From positions 107,698,821 through 107,762,820 of the forward strand of contig NC_053392.1 of the NCBI RefSeq assembly GCF_905171765.1: 64,000 bases of DNA. The letters run 5' to 3'. Positions 1 to 10,076 of the stretch are shown here, piece after piece. The translations under genes were made by a program, and so were the position numbers. The notes under the pieces were generated by a model. The model searched no databases. It saw nothing but the letters and a program-made list of their open reading frames with translations, and was not told where the DNA came from. The stretch's first letter is position 1; the number at the start of each line of letters is the position of its first letter. This stretch comes from Bufo bufo (Eukaryota > Chordata > Amphibia > Anura > Bufonidae).

Positions 1-713
1 TCCGCATGGACTAGTCTGTCCTTCAAATTTCTAGGTCGCCTGTAGGACATCAAGGGTGCATTTTTGAACTCATCCACCTCATCAAAACCATATTTAAGAC
101 GGGGCCAGTATTTATTGATGATGTTTCTAATCTGATAGCTATCTTCTGTATACGTAGTAACTAGAGGAATTTTATTCATTCTATGTGCCTTTTTCTTGTT
201 AGTAGTAAGTAGTTGCTCCCTACTCACGTCTACTTTTTTCATCTGCATATCAAGGCTCCTTACTGGGTACGCACGTTGTTTGAAAGCATCTTTCATGTTG
301 GTCAAGGTTTGTTTCAGATGTACTGGGTTGCTCACTATTCTCTTAGCCCTTAGAAATTGACTACTCTGTAAAGTTTTCACCATAGACTAGGGTGTGCACT
401 AGTATAGTGTAGCAGTGTGTTCCTATCCATGGGTTTGATGTGTATATTGCAGTCTATACCCTCCTCATGGATAGTGATCAGAGTGTCAAGAAACACAATT
501 TTTTCACTGGAATGAGTAATGGTCAACTTGATATCCCGATCCACTGAGTTCAAATATGTAAAGAACTCAGCCAGCTGTATCTCCGTACCCGTCCAAATGA
601 AGAAGATGTTGTCTATGTATCTCCACCGCCCCAGAACAAAAGTGAAGTGGTGGGACACATAGACGAAACGTCTCCTCCAGATAGGCCACAGTGATATTGG
701 CATAAGTGGGCCA
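1..713 (-). pseudogene. Penelope-like element reverse transcriptase fragment
   Basis: The minus strand encodes the second half of a reverse transcriptase of Penelope-like (PLE) type, the enzyme that copies element RNA into DNA. The polymerase active-site region reads WRYIDNIFFIW, the PLE version of the YxDD box with the second D replaced by N. It is followed by FFTYLNSVDRDIKLT and VFLDTLI. An open stretch covers 377-703 and ends at TGA 377-379. After a frame change the thumb/linker region continues to base 1, with HLKQTLTNMKDAF, KIPLVTTYTEDSYQIRNII, WPRLKYGF and APLMSYRRPRNLKDRL. A further frame change near 690 separates the upstream piece (ANITVAYLEET). The gene therefore has at least two frameshifts and an active-site change. 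The 5' part is missing, and the C-terminal endonuclease would lie beyond the window edge. The family call is secure and the subfamily is not resolved. Confidence 0.85.
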
Positions 714-768
714 CAGTGATAGAGATATAAAATGGATGCTTATTGATCACGTTCCACTATCGAGAAGA

Positions 769-884
769 GGTGGAAACAGAGGCTTACTACTCAAAAAGAG
801 AGAAATCCTCTGGATTATGAAATTAAATACATTGAGACCAACAGGGTTGAATGTTGAGTTCAGACCTTGGATATGTACTTAGTT
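769..884 (+). pseudogene. Penelope-like element C-terminal fragment
   Basis: About 37 codons on the plus strand read GGNRGLLLKKREILWI followed by MKLNTLRPTGLNVEF, and end at TAG. This resembles the extreme C-terminus of the GIY-YIG endonuclease domain of PLEs (KxRE-xxWI-xxLxTxxPxGLN). It lies only about 60 bp from the inverted reverse-transcriptase fragment, on the opposite strand. The two pieces are probably halves of one rearranged insertion or of two copies. The repeated motif ATCACTGTGGCC near 670-722 sits at the junction. The fragment is too short to be functional. Confidence 0.6.
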
Positions 885-2609
885 GGCTGCTGCCCTCTGG
901 TTGTTACCCGTTGTCCTGCTATGTTTACCTGCTAACTATATGAGCAGCGTCCCACTCAGGACACGTGGGAACTGCAAAATTACTGTGAAATGGCATTATC
1001 ATCTTGCATGTAATTTTGTATTGCAACACCTGTTGTATCCCTGTTCATAGGCTAGTCTGGTGCAATTTATACATCCCACCACTAGATGGGGATAGCACTT
1101 AGGTCATATATATACTTAGGTCAGGCCTAGTGTAGTGAGGAGACGGGGGAAGGAGTAGTCATTTGGTAGTAGAAGTAAAGTGGGAGAGTTAGAAGAGATT
1201 CAATGGTTACTCTGAGGCTACACACCACAAATTAGTGGGTGAAGCCAGCTGCAGAAATGAGGTAGAGCCAAGGTATGAGGCGCAGGAGAGCGTTTTCCTT
1301 CTGTGACCTTCTTAGATCCTGGATCCTATAACCAGAGGATAGCGTTTTCATCACTGGAAGAAGATAACAAAGCTAAAGAGAGACATCGGTGATAACAGCC
1401 ATTACTAAAAGCTTAATGGGCACCTTTGCACATGGTGGAGGACAATCTAGCTACAGGCAGCCTCACCATACATTGAAGAATACAGACTAGCTACCTGTTC
1501 AAGAGCTTTGAAGATACAGAAACAAAAGGACTAAGCATACCAAATAAGCATTACAGGCAACCTCACCAAATAACTCCGATTTACTAGGGACCTGAAGCAA
1601 AGTCACCTACCAGAACTACTGATACGGAACCTTCAAGCTAAGCTAAACCCAGCCAAACCTATTAACAGTGGATCAACAGGATTCCTTTAAATTGCAAAAG
1701 ACTGTATTTGTCTGATGTATATGCCGCAACTGGAACCAACATCAGTAAAAGTTGTGAGTTGCATCCTACCACTGTCTACTTCATTCTTCAACCTCACTAC
1801 AATTGGTTGTACCACCATTAACGGTACTGGCATCACGACAAATAACACCAAGGGACCTAGCCGCCACAAGCACCCTAAACACCACTGCCACCAAGGGCAC
1901 CTCAACCTCCATCTAGGCTGGTGCTTCCCTACCACAGAGCGTGCCCCGGAGGATTTCGTGCTGTCTTCCTCAACACTGTGCTGCCAGCCCAGGGAGGCTT
2001 TCTGCTAACGGTGAGTAAACCGATGAACTGTGTTATTATTTGGCCCCTCATCGGTCCACCGTGCACCTCACGTGTTGCCCCTGTGGTTCTGGCTGGCTGC
2101 ATATGTGGGGTGCTATTTATATTTTCTAAATGGTTTACTTTGTTTTACTTACAGATGATGTACAGTTAGGCGTTTGGAGGATAAGAAATACTGAATGGGA
2201 TCGCTGCAACACATGAAGATGCTGGGCAATTGTTAAATAGGAATGTATTGACAACTGTGTACCATTGACAAGATCATACACATGATAAGATTTTTATATA
2301 TGGGTGCTCCTTCCTCACTTGGAATCTTGGACTTAGTCTTGTACGGTTTGTACCTGGTTCTGACTGGGATGAGTGGCAGATAACTACTATAGCATTAAGT
2401 GGGATGTAAATGAAGTGGGCAGGAGCTCCTAGGAACGAGAGTCTTGCGCACTCTAAATAATCCCCTTTGGACAGTTTGGGATAAGGCCGCCTGATATTCT
2501 CTCTGAACTTATTTCGGAGAGATAGACATGGGGGCAAATCTGCTCTGCCTTTACAGTTTAACTCTGCGCTTTTATGGGGGGTTCGCTGGCACGACGATAC
2601 TTGCGCTTG
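885..2609. other. no recognised gene; weak LTR-like remnant
   Basis: No open frame here resembles a known protein. From about 1070 the text is faintly LTR-like. It has CACCACTAGATGGGGATAG, a TATA-like CATATATATAC at 1106-1116, and later a CAACATCAGTAAAAGTTG stretch (about 1739-1756) like the R/U5 part of amphibian retroelement LTRs. No matching second LTR, primer-binding site or target duplication was found, so this is only a suggestion. Confidence 0.2.
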
Positions 2610-3714
2610 CAGAGGCGTACATAGAAATCACTGGGCCCCATAGGAAACTGAGGTCTGATATAAAGTTCAGTGAGGTAGAAATCATGGATTTACTAAGCAT
2701 GATATGATAGACTCAGACACACCCCCTCTACACAGAACTGCTGTCTGAGGAGAGAGACTGCAGCGTGCTGTCTGAGGAGAGAGACTGCAGCATGCTGTCT
2801 GAGGAGAGAGACTGCAGCGTGCTGTCTGAGGAGAGAGACTGCAGCGTGCTGTCTGAGGAGAGAGACTGCAGCTTGCACCTTCCTGTCTCCTATTGCTGCC
2901 CTGCACAGACCTTCTGCCCCTACTTCTTATATGAATCCCCCTCAGAGCCCCTTCCACCTACTTGCTGTGTCCACCCTTCCTGTGCATCCAGGGCACTACT
3001 ATGCCTGTTATTATGGGGGCATCTCAACCTTCTAATGTCACAGGGTCATGTGACTGTGCCCCCCACCCTGTACTGTACCCCTTACCTTGTACTGTGTCCA
3101 TTTATACCCTGCATTGTGCCCTCTTAACACACCCTGTACAGTGCCCCTATGGCGGTGTTATCACTGTATGGCGGTGGTATCCAGTAACTGGATGGCCATA
3201 ACTGCATCCCTTTCCCTGCCCACAACACCTTTATTAGACCTGGCATGAACACGAAAAATATGTAAATTGCGGTGCTAAGCTTTGCTCCACAATTTGTTTA
3301 AGAAATACGCCTAACATAGATGTATTTCTGTATAATAAATGCCCCCTAATTGTATTATTATTCGGGGGTAGGGCTAATCTCTTCATATCTTATAGATTCT
3401 AGTGTATTATACTGTGCCTTGTATTTCCCAGTAGATAAATGATCCTTGGGACACAGTCCTCATCCCTGACCACCAGGACCAGGCAGCGCTCTGTCAGTAC
3501 ATGGCGGCCTCCCCTCCGCTGTGTACTGGGGCTTATTCTGACACTAGGACTGGGTTCACATGACATTTTTGACAGAAAATATATACATTAACACATGCCT
3601 GGAGTGCTGCACATTGTATACATAAAACCAATATGAAAAACATGACGTGAACACACTGGGAGAGGGGCTGCTAAAATTTTCTGTGGGGCCCAGTCAGTTC
3701 TAGCTACATCACTG
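2610..3714. mobile_element. hAT-type MITE (candidate), 1.1 kb
   Basis: The left end CAGAGGCGTACATAGAAATC leads into ACTGGGCCCC. The right end, read in reverse complement, is CAGTGATGTAGCTAGAACTG leading into ACTGGGCCCC. These imperfect terminal inverted repeats of about 30 bp start with CAG, as in many hAT-type non-autonomous elements. No transposase is encoded, and a 27-bp minisatellite lies inside. No clear 8-bp target duplication was found, so the outer limits may be off by a few bases. Confidence 0.5.
2738..2872. repeat. 27-bp minisatellite, five copies
   Basis: Five nearly identical units are built around CTGTCTGAGGAGAGAGACTG followed by CAGCGTG. Because 27 is a multiple of three, both strands stay open across the array (LSEERDCSV on plus, SLLRQHAAV on minus). 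The array explains short open frames here that should not be called genes. Confidence 0.95.
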
Positions 3715-5092
3715 CACAGCTCCTTCTCTTTTCCAGGCCCGGGCTAGCGGTGACGTTGTGACATGTGTCTCACTGCTGCAGCGGGCCAGAGGAGAGGAGG
3801 TTAGTGAATGACAGGACCGCCGGCTCCCATGGGCTCCAGCAATGATAGGTATGTGAGGGGGAGTTGGCTATGGCTGGAGAGGACGAAAGCTACTGTTCCA
3901 TCCTCCAGTGCTCAGTGGGGAACAGAGGAGGACCCTGGGTGTCACAGGCAATTGCGGTCTGGAAGGACCAGCTGCTTGGTCCGTATCCAGTCTGTGGTTT
4001 GTGGTCCCCTGCTATGCAGCAAAAAGGCAAGTGTGAGCTATCTGGTGGCCCGATATAACGATGTAGTGTACGATATCCGCCTGCTCCCCTCTCTCTCCGA
4101 TCCTCCCCAGCTGCCGCGCAGCCAGAGTACTGATACTGCTGCTCTAGCAGGAGGCTGAAGGGGCTCTCACTAAGCGCAGCACAAACCACTGGTGACCAAC
4201 TCAACCAGGGCTGGGTTGGCCATTGGGCATACCGGGCACTTGCCCTGGGGGCAGTACCCGGCACAACTCAATCATCCTGATTGTGATCGACCCTGCCTGC
4301 TATGCCAAAATGGCCTGCTCTGTCCTCTCAGATAACTGGAGCCATAGAGCAGACAAAGAGAAGAGCCACTCCAGCCCAATCGCCAGCGGCGGACATCAGA
4401 CCTCCATCTAAACCGATCGGGGAACACTGTGCTGTGCTTGACTTGCCATAAATCACCGGATACCAGTTACTCCTGGAGTAAATGAGATGGGGGGGGGGGG
4501 GGGGGGGGGGGGGGCCAGTCTGAGGGGAGACACAGGGACCAGACTGAGGGGACATGGGGCTGACTTAGGAGACACACAGGGGCCAGAATATAAGATGGAG
4601 GTGGGCAGGATATGAGGAGGAAATGTTGGTGCTGCTTGGGGTGCTGCTGCTCCAGATCAGGCTGCAGGCTCTTCAGGTAGTACATGTCCCCGGGGCTGGT
4701 ATTGGGCATGGCTGAGGGTGCTAGAAGGCTCAAAGTATGGCTGATCATGAACATAGCATCAAGGTTGTTACCGCTCTCTACTTTTTCACTTCCACTCTTG
4801 GAAACCCATTGTAGGTTTGCTAGGCTAGACCTCAACTGAACAGTCCACCTATGATTTTGAGGACAGGCTTTGCCAGTCAAAGACAACTAGCCAGCTTTGG
4901 AGGCAACGAATACTAAGTAACACCATTGTAGAAATTAGTAATATTAATATAGTGGTAATAATATAATATTTCGTTTTCAAGGGTTGCTGCTTACTTAACA
5001 CTCATTTATACACCATGGACCCATATTTATCCTATACTTGCTTGTCCCCTATAGAGCCAGTACTGTATGCGCCAACTATAGAGTCAACACTA
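3715..5092. other. no recognised gene
   Basis: No domain, RNA gene or element terminus was recognised apart from the poly-G tract. Short open frames at 3808-4411 lack family motifs. Confidence 0.4.
4489..4514. repeat. poly-G tract, 26 bases
   Basis: An uninterrupted run of 26 G. Such runs are highly length-variable, can form G-quadruplexes, and are often misassembled. It also creates an artificial poly-proline frame on the minus strand. Confidence 0.95.
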
Positions 5093-6615
5093 TACACCCT
5101 GTACAGAATTATTAGGCAAATGAGTATTTTGACCACATCATCCACTTTATGCATGTTGTCTTACTCCAAGCTGTATAGGCTCGAAAGCCTACTACCAATT
5201 AAGCATATTAGGTGATGTGCATCTCTGTAATGAGAAGGGGTGTGGTCTAATGACATCAACACTCTATATTAGGTGTGCATAATTATTAGGCAACTTCCTT
5301 TCCTTTGGCAAAATGGGTCAAAAGAAGGACTTGACAGGCTCAGAAAAGTCAAAAATAGTGAGATATCTTGCAGAGGGATGCAGCACTCTTAAAAGTGCAA
5401 AGCTTCTGAAGCGTGATCATCGAACAATCAAGCGTTTCATTCAAAATAGTCAACAGGGTCGCAAGAAGCGTGTGGAAAAACCAAGGCGCAAAATAACTGC
5501 CCATGAACTGAGAAAAGTCAAGCGTGCAGCTGCCAAGATGCCACTTGCCACCAGTTTGGCCATATTTCAGAGCTGCAACATCACTGGAGTGCCCAAAAGC
5601 ACAAGGTGTGCAATACTCAGAGACATGGCCAAGGTAAGAAAGGCTGAAAGACGACCACCACTGAACAAGACACACAAGCTGAAACGTCAAGACTGGGCCA
5701 AGAAATATCTCAAGACTGATTTTTCTAAGGTTTTATGGACTGATGAAATGAGAGTGAGTCTTGATGGGCCAGATGGATGGGCCCGTGGCTGGATTGGTAA
5801 AGGGCAGAGAGCTCCAGTCCGACTCAGACGCCAGCAAGGTGGAGTACTGGTTTGGGCTGGTATCATCAAAGATGAGCTTGTGGGGCCTTTTCGGGTTGAG
5901 GATGGAAGACACCTTCTTCAAGCAGTGGTACAGGAAGAAGTCTGCATCCTTCAAGAAAAACATGATTTTCATGCAGGACAATGCTCCATCACACGCGTCC
6001 AAGTACTCCACAGCGTGGCTGGCTAAAAAGGGTATAAAAGAAGAAAATCTAATGACATGGCCTCCTTGTTCACCTGATCTGAACCCCATTGAGAACCTGT
6101 GGTCCATCATCAAATGTGAGATTTACAAGGAGGGAAAACAGTACACCTCTCTGAACAGTGTCTGGGAGGCTGTGGTTGCTGCTGCACGCAATGTTGATGG
6201 TGAACAGATCAAAACACTGACAGAATCCATGGATGGCAGGCTATTGAGTGTCCTTGCAAAGAAAGGTGGCTATATTGGTCACTGATTTGTTTTTGTTTTG
6301 TTTTTGAATGTCAGAAATGTATATTTGTGAATGTTGAGATGTTATATTGGTTTCACTGGTAAAAATAAATAATTGAAATGGGTATATATTTGTTTTTTGT
6401 TAAGTTGCCTAATAATTATGCACAGTAATAGTCACCTGCACACACAGATATCCCCCTAAAATAGCTAAAACTAAAAACAAACTAAAAACTACTTCCAAAA
6501 ATATTCAGCTTTGATATTAATGAGTTTTTTGGGTTCATTAAGAACATGGTTGTTGTTCAATAATAAAATGAATCCTCAAAAATACAACTTGCCTAATAAT
6601 TCTGCACTCCCTGTA
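5093..6615 (+). mobile_element. Tc1/mariner transposon, DD37E spacing
   Basis: The 1.5-kb element is flanked by TA. Each end carries an outer and an inner copy of the motif ATTATTAGGCAA: outer near 5105-5122 and inner near 5279-5293, with inverted counterparts near 6402-6421 and 6588-6606. This is the inverted-repeat/direct-repeat (IR/DR) layout of some Tc1/mariner transposons. Only the right end shows the full terminal GTGCAGAATTATTAGGCAA. The left terminus is slightly diverged. The transposase lies between the ends on the plus strand. The outer limits are accurate to a few bases. Confidence 0.9.
5313..6285 (+). pseudogene. Tc1/mariner transposase, one frameshift
   Basis: The transposase cuts and pastes the element through a DDE catalytic triad. 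The start ATG at 5313 gives MGQKKDLTGSEKSKIVRYL, a helix-turn-helix DNA-binding domain. The first catalytic D is in LWTDEMRVSL. After about residue 195 the frame changes (near 5895-5905), and sequence expected between FRVEDG and the next FFKQWY block is missing, so a small deletion is likely. The second frame carries FMQDNAPSHASK and [11 protein letters not shown] and ends with KKGGYIGH. Counting residues between the second D and the E gives 37, so this belongs to the DD37E group rather than classic DD34E Tc1. The rest of the domain is well preserved, which suggests a recently inactivated copy. Confidence 0.9.
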
Positions 6616-6639
6616 TATACTGTGTATATATAGAGTCCA

Positions 6640-6842
6640 TTGTAATTAGTCGGCCACTTTAGGCGAATGGTCCTGCTCCTTGATTGTGCTGTTTGGCCCT
6701 GCCCTCAGATTGTGACCAGGTGGGGACTGTTGGGGGCCATGTGATTGGCCTGCTTACTTCAAAATAGCCAAACCTATTTTTGTCTCAGGCAGCCCTGCCC
6801 TCAACTGTGGGTTGCGACCTACTATTGGGTTGAGAACCACTG
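6640..6842. mobile_element. hAT MITE remnant
   Basis: The stretch ends with GGTTGAGAACCACTG at 6828-6842, the terminal sequence typical of several vertebrate hAT MITEs (CAGTGGTTCTCAACC in the other direction). It is preceded by GGGTTGCGACC. The opposite end was not found, so the left limit is arbitrary. Confidence 0.4.
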
Positions 6843-6926
6843 CTCTAAGTGAAGAGTAGAGCATGAACCAAGATGAGTTTTGAGGCCAAAGTGGATATTA
6901 TTTGGATCCCAGCCCCTCTTAGCTAA

Positions 6927-7372
6927 TTTAAAGAAGAACTATGAGGTGACTAATTTTCACCCTCCTTATAGTTTTAGCCAACCTATGACAATGAGACTGT
7001 CACAGGTCGGCTCAGTAGATCAGGAAATGGGCTCTCTGCTGTGACAGGGGAGGGACTGGGTTCCCCCCTCCCTGCTCCGATCCTTCAGCACTGACTGGCG
7101 GAAAGGACGGGGGAGGGGGCGTGTATAGCTAACTCTGCCTCTCGATAGGCAGAACCAGTTGTAACTCACGCAGATGGGCGGATCCAGACATAATTATCAG
7201 GATCCGCTTCAGCTGTAGCGTCTCTGCGGTATAATGTGGCATCTCAGTATACCGAGAGCTGTAGCTTGCTGTATACTGAGCTTAGGGTGACAGGAGGACG
7301 CTAGTTTGTGTCCTCCCGTTACCCTAAGGAGAACTATGTTGAAAAGCCCTAATCCCATAGTTCTCCTTTAGG
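6927..7372. mobile_element. short MITE with AGAACTATG ends
   Basis: The left end reads TTTAAAGAAGAACTATGAGG. The right end in reverse complement reads CCTAAAGGAGAACTATGGGA. A second inner copy, CCTAAGGAGAACTATG, is at 7323-7338. The roughly 20-bp imperfect inverted repeats and absence of coding capacity suggest a MITE of about 445 bp. The superfamily is unknown. Confidence 0.45.
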
Positions 7373-8139
7373 ACTGCCAATTTCCTAATCATTTACTAGT
7401 TGCATCTAAGAGTTCATGTGTCTATTGATTGAAATACTTATGTAAAACTAAAATTGAGCTACTGTTAGATAGTACTGTTTAGCTGTAGAAATGAATTTTG
7501 GTGATATGTAATAATTGTTTTTGTTTTTATTTTAACAGGCCAGTTCCAAATTCAAGCCCATAGGACAGAAAAAAATTATCTATTTTTACCATTTTATTGT
7601 ACCTATTTGTACCATGTTAGTATTGGTTTTGTAAAAATTATTTTTCATGTTTTGTTAACTGTTCAACATAATAAAACAAGTTTGTAAGATATAATGCAGT
7701 GTTATGTATTGATTTTATTATGTTTTAATGATAATTTTTATTTAGATCAGTTCTATCTCAAGGCACTCAGTGTATCCAGGTGAATTGTCAGGGAAATGGA
7801 AAAATATGGGCCAAAGTACGTTGAATATTTGAATAGAAGATCATTTCTTCTACTTCAGTCACTTTGGGCTGGATTTTGCAGACGATCACATGTCTCAGGT
7901 CCTGTCATTTCAGGTAGATCTATATCGTAGTTTACTTCTTAAGACGATGAAGCCAGCTTAATACGACGTAGAGCTAGTTTCCATCACCCCAAGTTCGTGC
8001 TCTCTATCCTCCACCGCAGAATCTCGGACCTCAGAAAGGAATTTCAATTGAAAGTGATATCTGCCGACAGAGCATGAGTGGCAGATCACAATTTTGCACT
8101 AAAGGGGTCTTCAACATCTGAGGACATCGCTAAACGTCA
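7373..8139. other. single-copy-looking DNA; possible terminal exon
   Basis: No transposon was recognised. On the plus strand a pyrimidine-rich tract runs into TTTTTATTTTAACAG ending at 7538, a good splice-acceptor shape. It is followed by sequence open in two frames and then AATAAA at 7670-7675. This is the layout of a short last exon plus 3' UTR, but no recognisable peptide supports it. AT-rich DNA can produce the pattern by chance. Confidence 0.25.
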
Positions 8140-8563
8140 CCAGTTGTATGAGTAGGCGGCTCACCATGGTAAAAGATCATGTGACGTACCATGTGATGAC
8201 TGGAGTGACGTCATCCCAGGTCCTTGAACTATAGTTAATGCTCACCACAGGTCCTATACAGTAAAAAAAAGACAGACGGAGATGCCGGCTACGCGAGCAA
8301 GTGGATTAAGGTGAGTTAAATGATTTTTATTTATTTTTTAACCCCTCCAGTGCTGTTTTACTATGCATTCTGTATTCAGAATGCTATTATTTTCCCTTAT
8401 AACCATGTTATGAAGAAGTTCGGGTTTGGGTACCAAACACGCGCGATTTTTCTCACGCGAGTGCAAAACGCATTACAATGTTTTGCACTCGCACGGAAAA
8501 ATCGCGGGTGTTCCCGCAACGCACCCGCACATTTTTCCGCAACGCCCGTGTGAAAGAGGCCTT
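8140..8563. mobile_element. MITE copy, right part (same family as 39546)
   Basis: The right end GCCCGTGTGAAAGAGGCCTT and the blocks TGCAAAACGCA, TTTTTCTCACGCG and GGTACCAAACA match the element at 39546-40300. Parts of the body match it in reversed arrangement, for example CCCTTATAACCATGTTATGA. The left terminus is missing or diverged near 8140. There is no coding capacity. Confidence 0.65.
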
Positions 8564-8680
8564 AAAAAACCTTCACATTGGCCAGTGGATACTGTAAGGT
8601 GGATGAATGATGATTACTGCGATCATTTGAATTCATACACTTTACATTTTGTAGGCATAACACCCCCTGTTTACACGATA
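8564..8680. other. short spacer, nothing recognised
   Basis: About 117 bp of unassigned sequence between two MITEs. Confidence 0.4.
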
Positions 8681-9116
8681 AGGCTACTTTCACACCTGCA
8701 TTAGGTGCGGATCCGTCTGGTATCTGCACAGACGGATCCGCACCTATAATGCAAACGATTGTGTCTGTTCAGAACGGATCAGTTTGCATTATGAAGAACA
8801 AAGTCAAAACGGATCTGTCCTGACTTACATTGAAAGTCAATGGGGGACGGATCCGTTTTCAATTGCACCATATTGTGTCAGTACGTCATTGTAAGTCAGG
8901 ACGGATCTGTTTGGCTCCGGATCGGCAGGCGGCAGCGTTTTGGTGTCCGCCTCCAGAGCGGAATGGAGGCTGAATGGAGGCAAACTGATGCATTGTGAAC
9001 GGATCCTTATCCATTCAGAATGCATTGGGGCTAAACTGATCAGTTTTGAACCGTTTGTGAGAGCCCTGAAACGGATCTCACAAACGGGATTCAAAACGCA
9101 AGTGTGAAAGTAGCCT
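8681..9116. mobile_element. 436-bp MITE with 15-bp perfect inverted ends
   Basis: The left end AGGCTACTTTCACAC (8681-8695) is the exact reverse complement of the right end GTGTGAAAGTAGCCT (9102-9116). The interior is made of many inverted GGATCCG-containing blocks, for example GTGCGGATCCGTCTG opposite AGACGGATCCGCAC near 8704-8743. The whole element could fold into a long hairpin. No transposase is encoded. Confidence 0.85.
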
Positions 9117-9299
9117 AAGATATGTTTTGCTGACCATTGGCATGCATATCCTTGCATAAAAGAACTTTTGCTCATTTGTTGGCTGATCTCTGTCCTGGTT
9201 ACATGGGTCAATGATTGAGAACAAGTGTCCTTGTGAATTATTATTGATAAATGGTTTGCTTGTTGTTGATTGAAGCTTGATTTTGATTTTATGAAATGC

Positions 9300-9643
9300 A
9301 TCTGACAAAATGATTCAAAATGTTAAAGTGGAAAGTAAAATATAGAAAAGATAGATACAACACAAACTGAAAAGTTGTAAGCACATATTCACCTCCTTTG
9401 CTATGAACCCCTTAGGTCTGATCCAATCAATAACCTTCTGAAGTCACATAATTAGTTGAATAAGGTTCCCCTGGGTGAAAAATGTCACATGACTTGTCCC
9501 ATGATGTGAGGATAAATACACCCGTTCTGAAAGTCCCCTGGATCTGAGAGAGCAATGTGAAGATCAAGGAGCCTTCAAACGGGTAAACATGTGGAGAAGT
9601 ATAGTTATTAAAAATATTCCAAACATTGAAAATCACAGACCAC
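9300..9643 (+). pseudogene. Tc1-like transposon, 5' half (split)
   Basis: The stretch matches the 5' untranslated and N-terminal part of a common vertebrate Tc1-like element. It contains TTCACCTCCTTTGCTATGAA, AAGTCACATAATTAG, and a coding remnant around GTGAAGATCAAGGAGCC (9556-9572) that runs to AAAAATATTCCAAACATTGA. It stops abruptly at 9643. The continuation is 9.7 kb downstream at 19374, where the next part of the same Tc1 begins, so later insertions split the element. Confidence 0.7.
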
Positions 9644-10076
9644 CAAGGGTGGACTGGGAATGTAAATTGGAAACTTCGGAAAAAAGCCTAAAAGTGGCCC
9701 CAAGTTGTAGGTGGGTCCAAATTGACAGAAGGCGGAACAACACAAGTAGGCAGGGACAACAGAAGTAGCCATGACTAGAGTTGAGCGAACACCTGGATGT
9801 TCGGGTTCGAGAAGTTCGGCCGAACTTCACGGAAATGTTCGGGTTCGGGATCCGAACCCGACCCGAACTTCGTCCCGAACCCGAGCCCCATTGAAGTCAA
9901 CAGGGACCCGAACTTTTCAGCACTAAAAAGGCTGTAAAACAGCCCAGTAAAGAGCTAGAGGGCTGCAAAAGGCAGCAACATGTAGGTAAATCCCCTGCAA
10001 ACAAATGTGGATAGGGAAATGAATTAAAATTAAAAAAAAATAAATAAAAAATTAACCAATATCAATTGGACAGAGG

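Noticed and set aside
1687..2169. Overlapping frames on both strands with Thr/Gly-rich text
   Set aside because: No motif, conflicting strands, and nearby sequence looks more like a decayed LTR than a coding region.
4467..4886. A 139-codon minus-strand frame with poly-proline
   Set aside because: The proline run is the complement of the poly-G tract. No family similarity, and no support for a start.
8837..9301. A 154-codon minus-strand frame
   Set aside because: It runs from unassigned DNA into the 436-bp MITE and has no domain.
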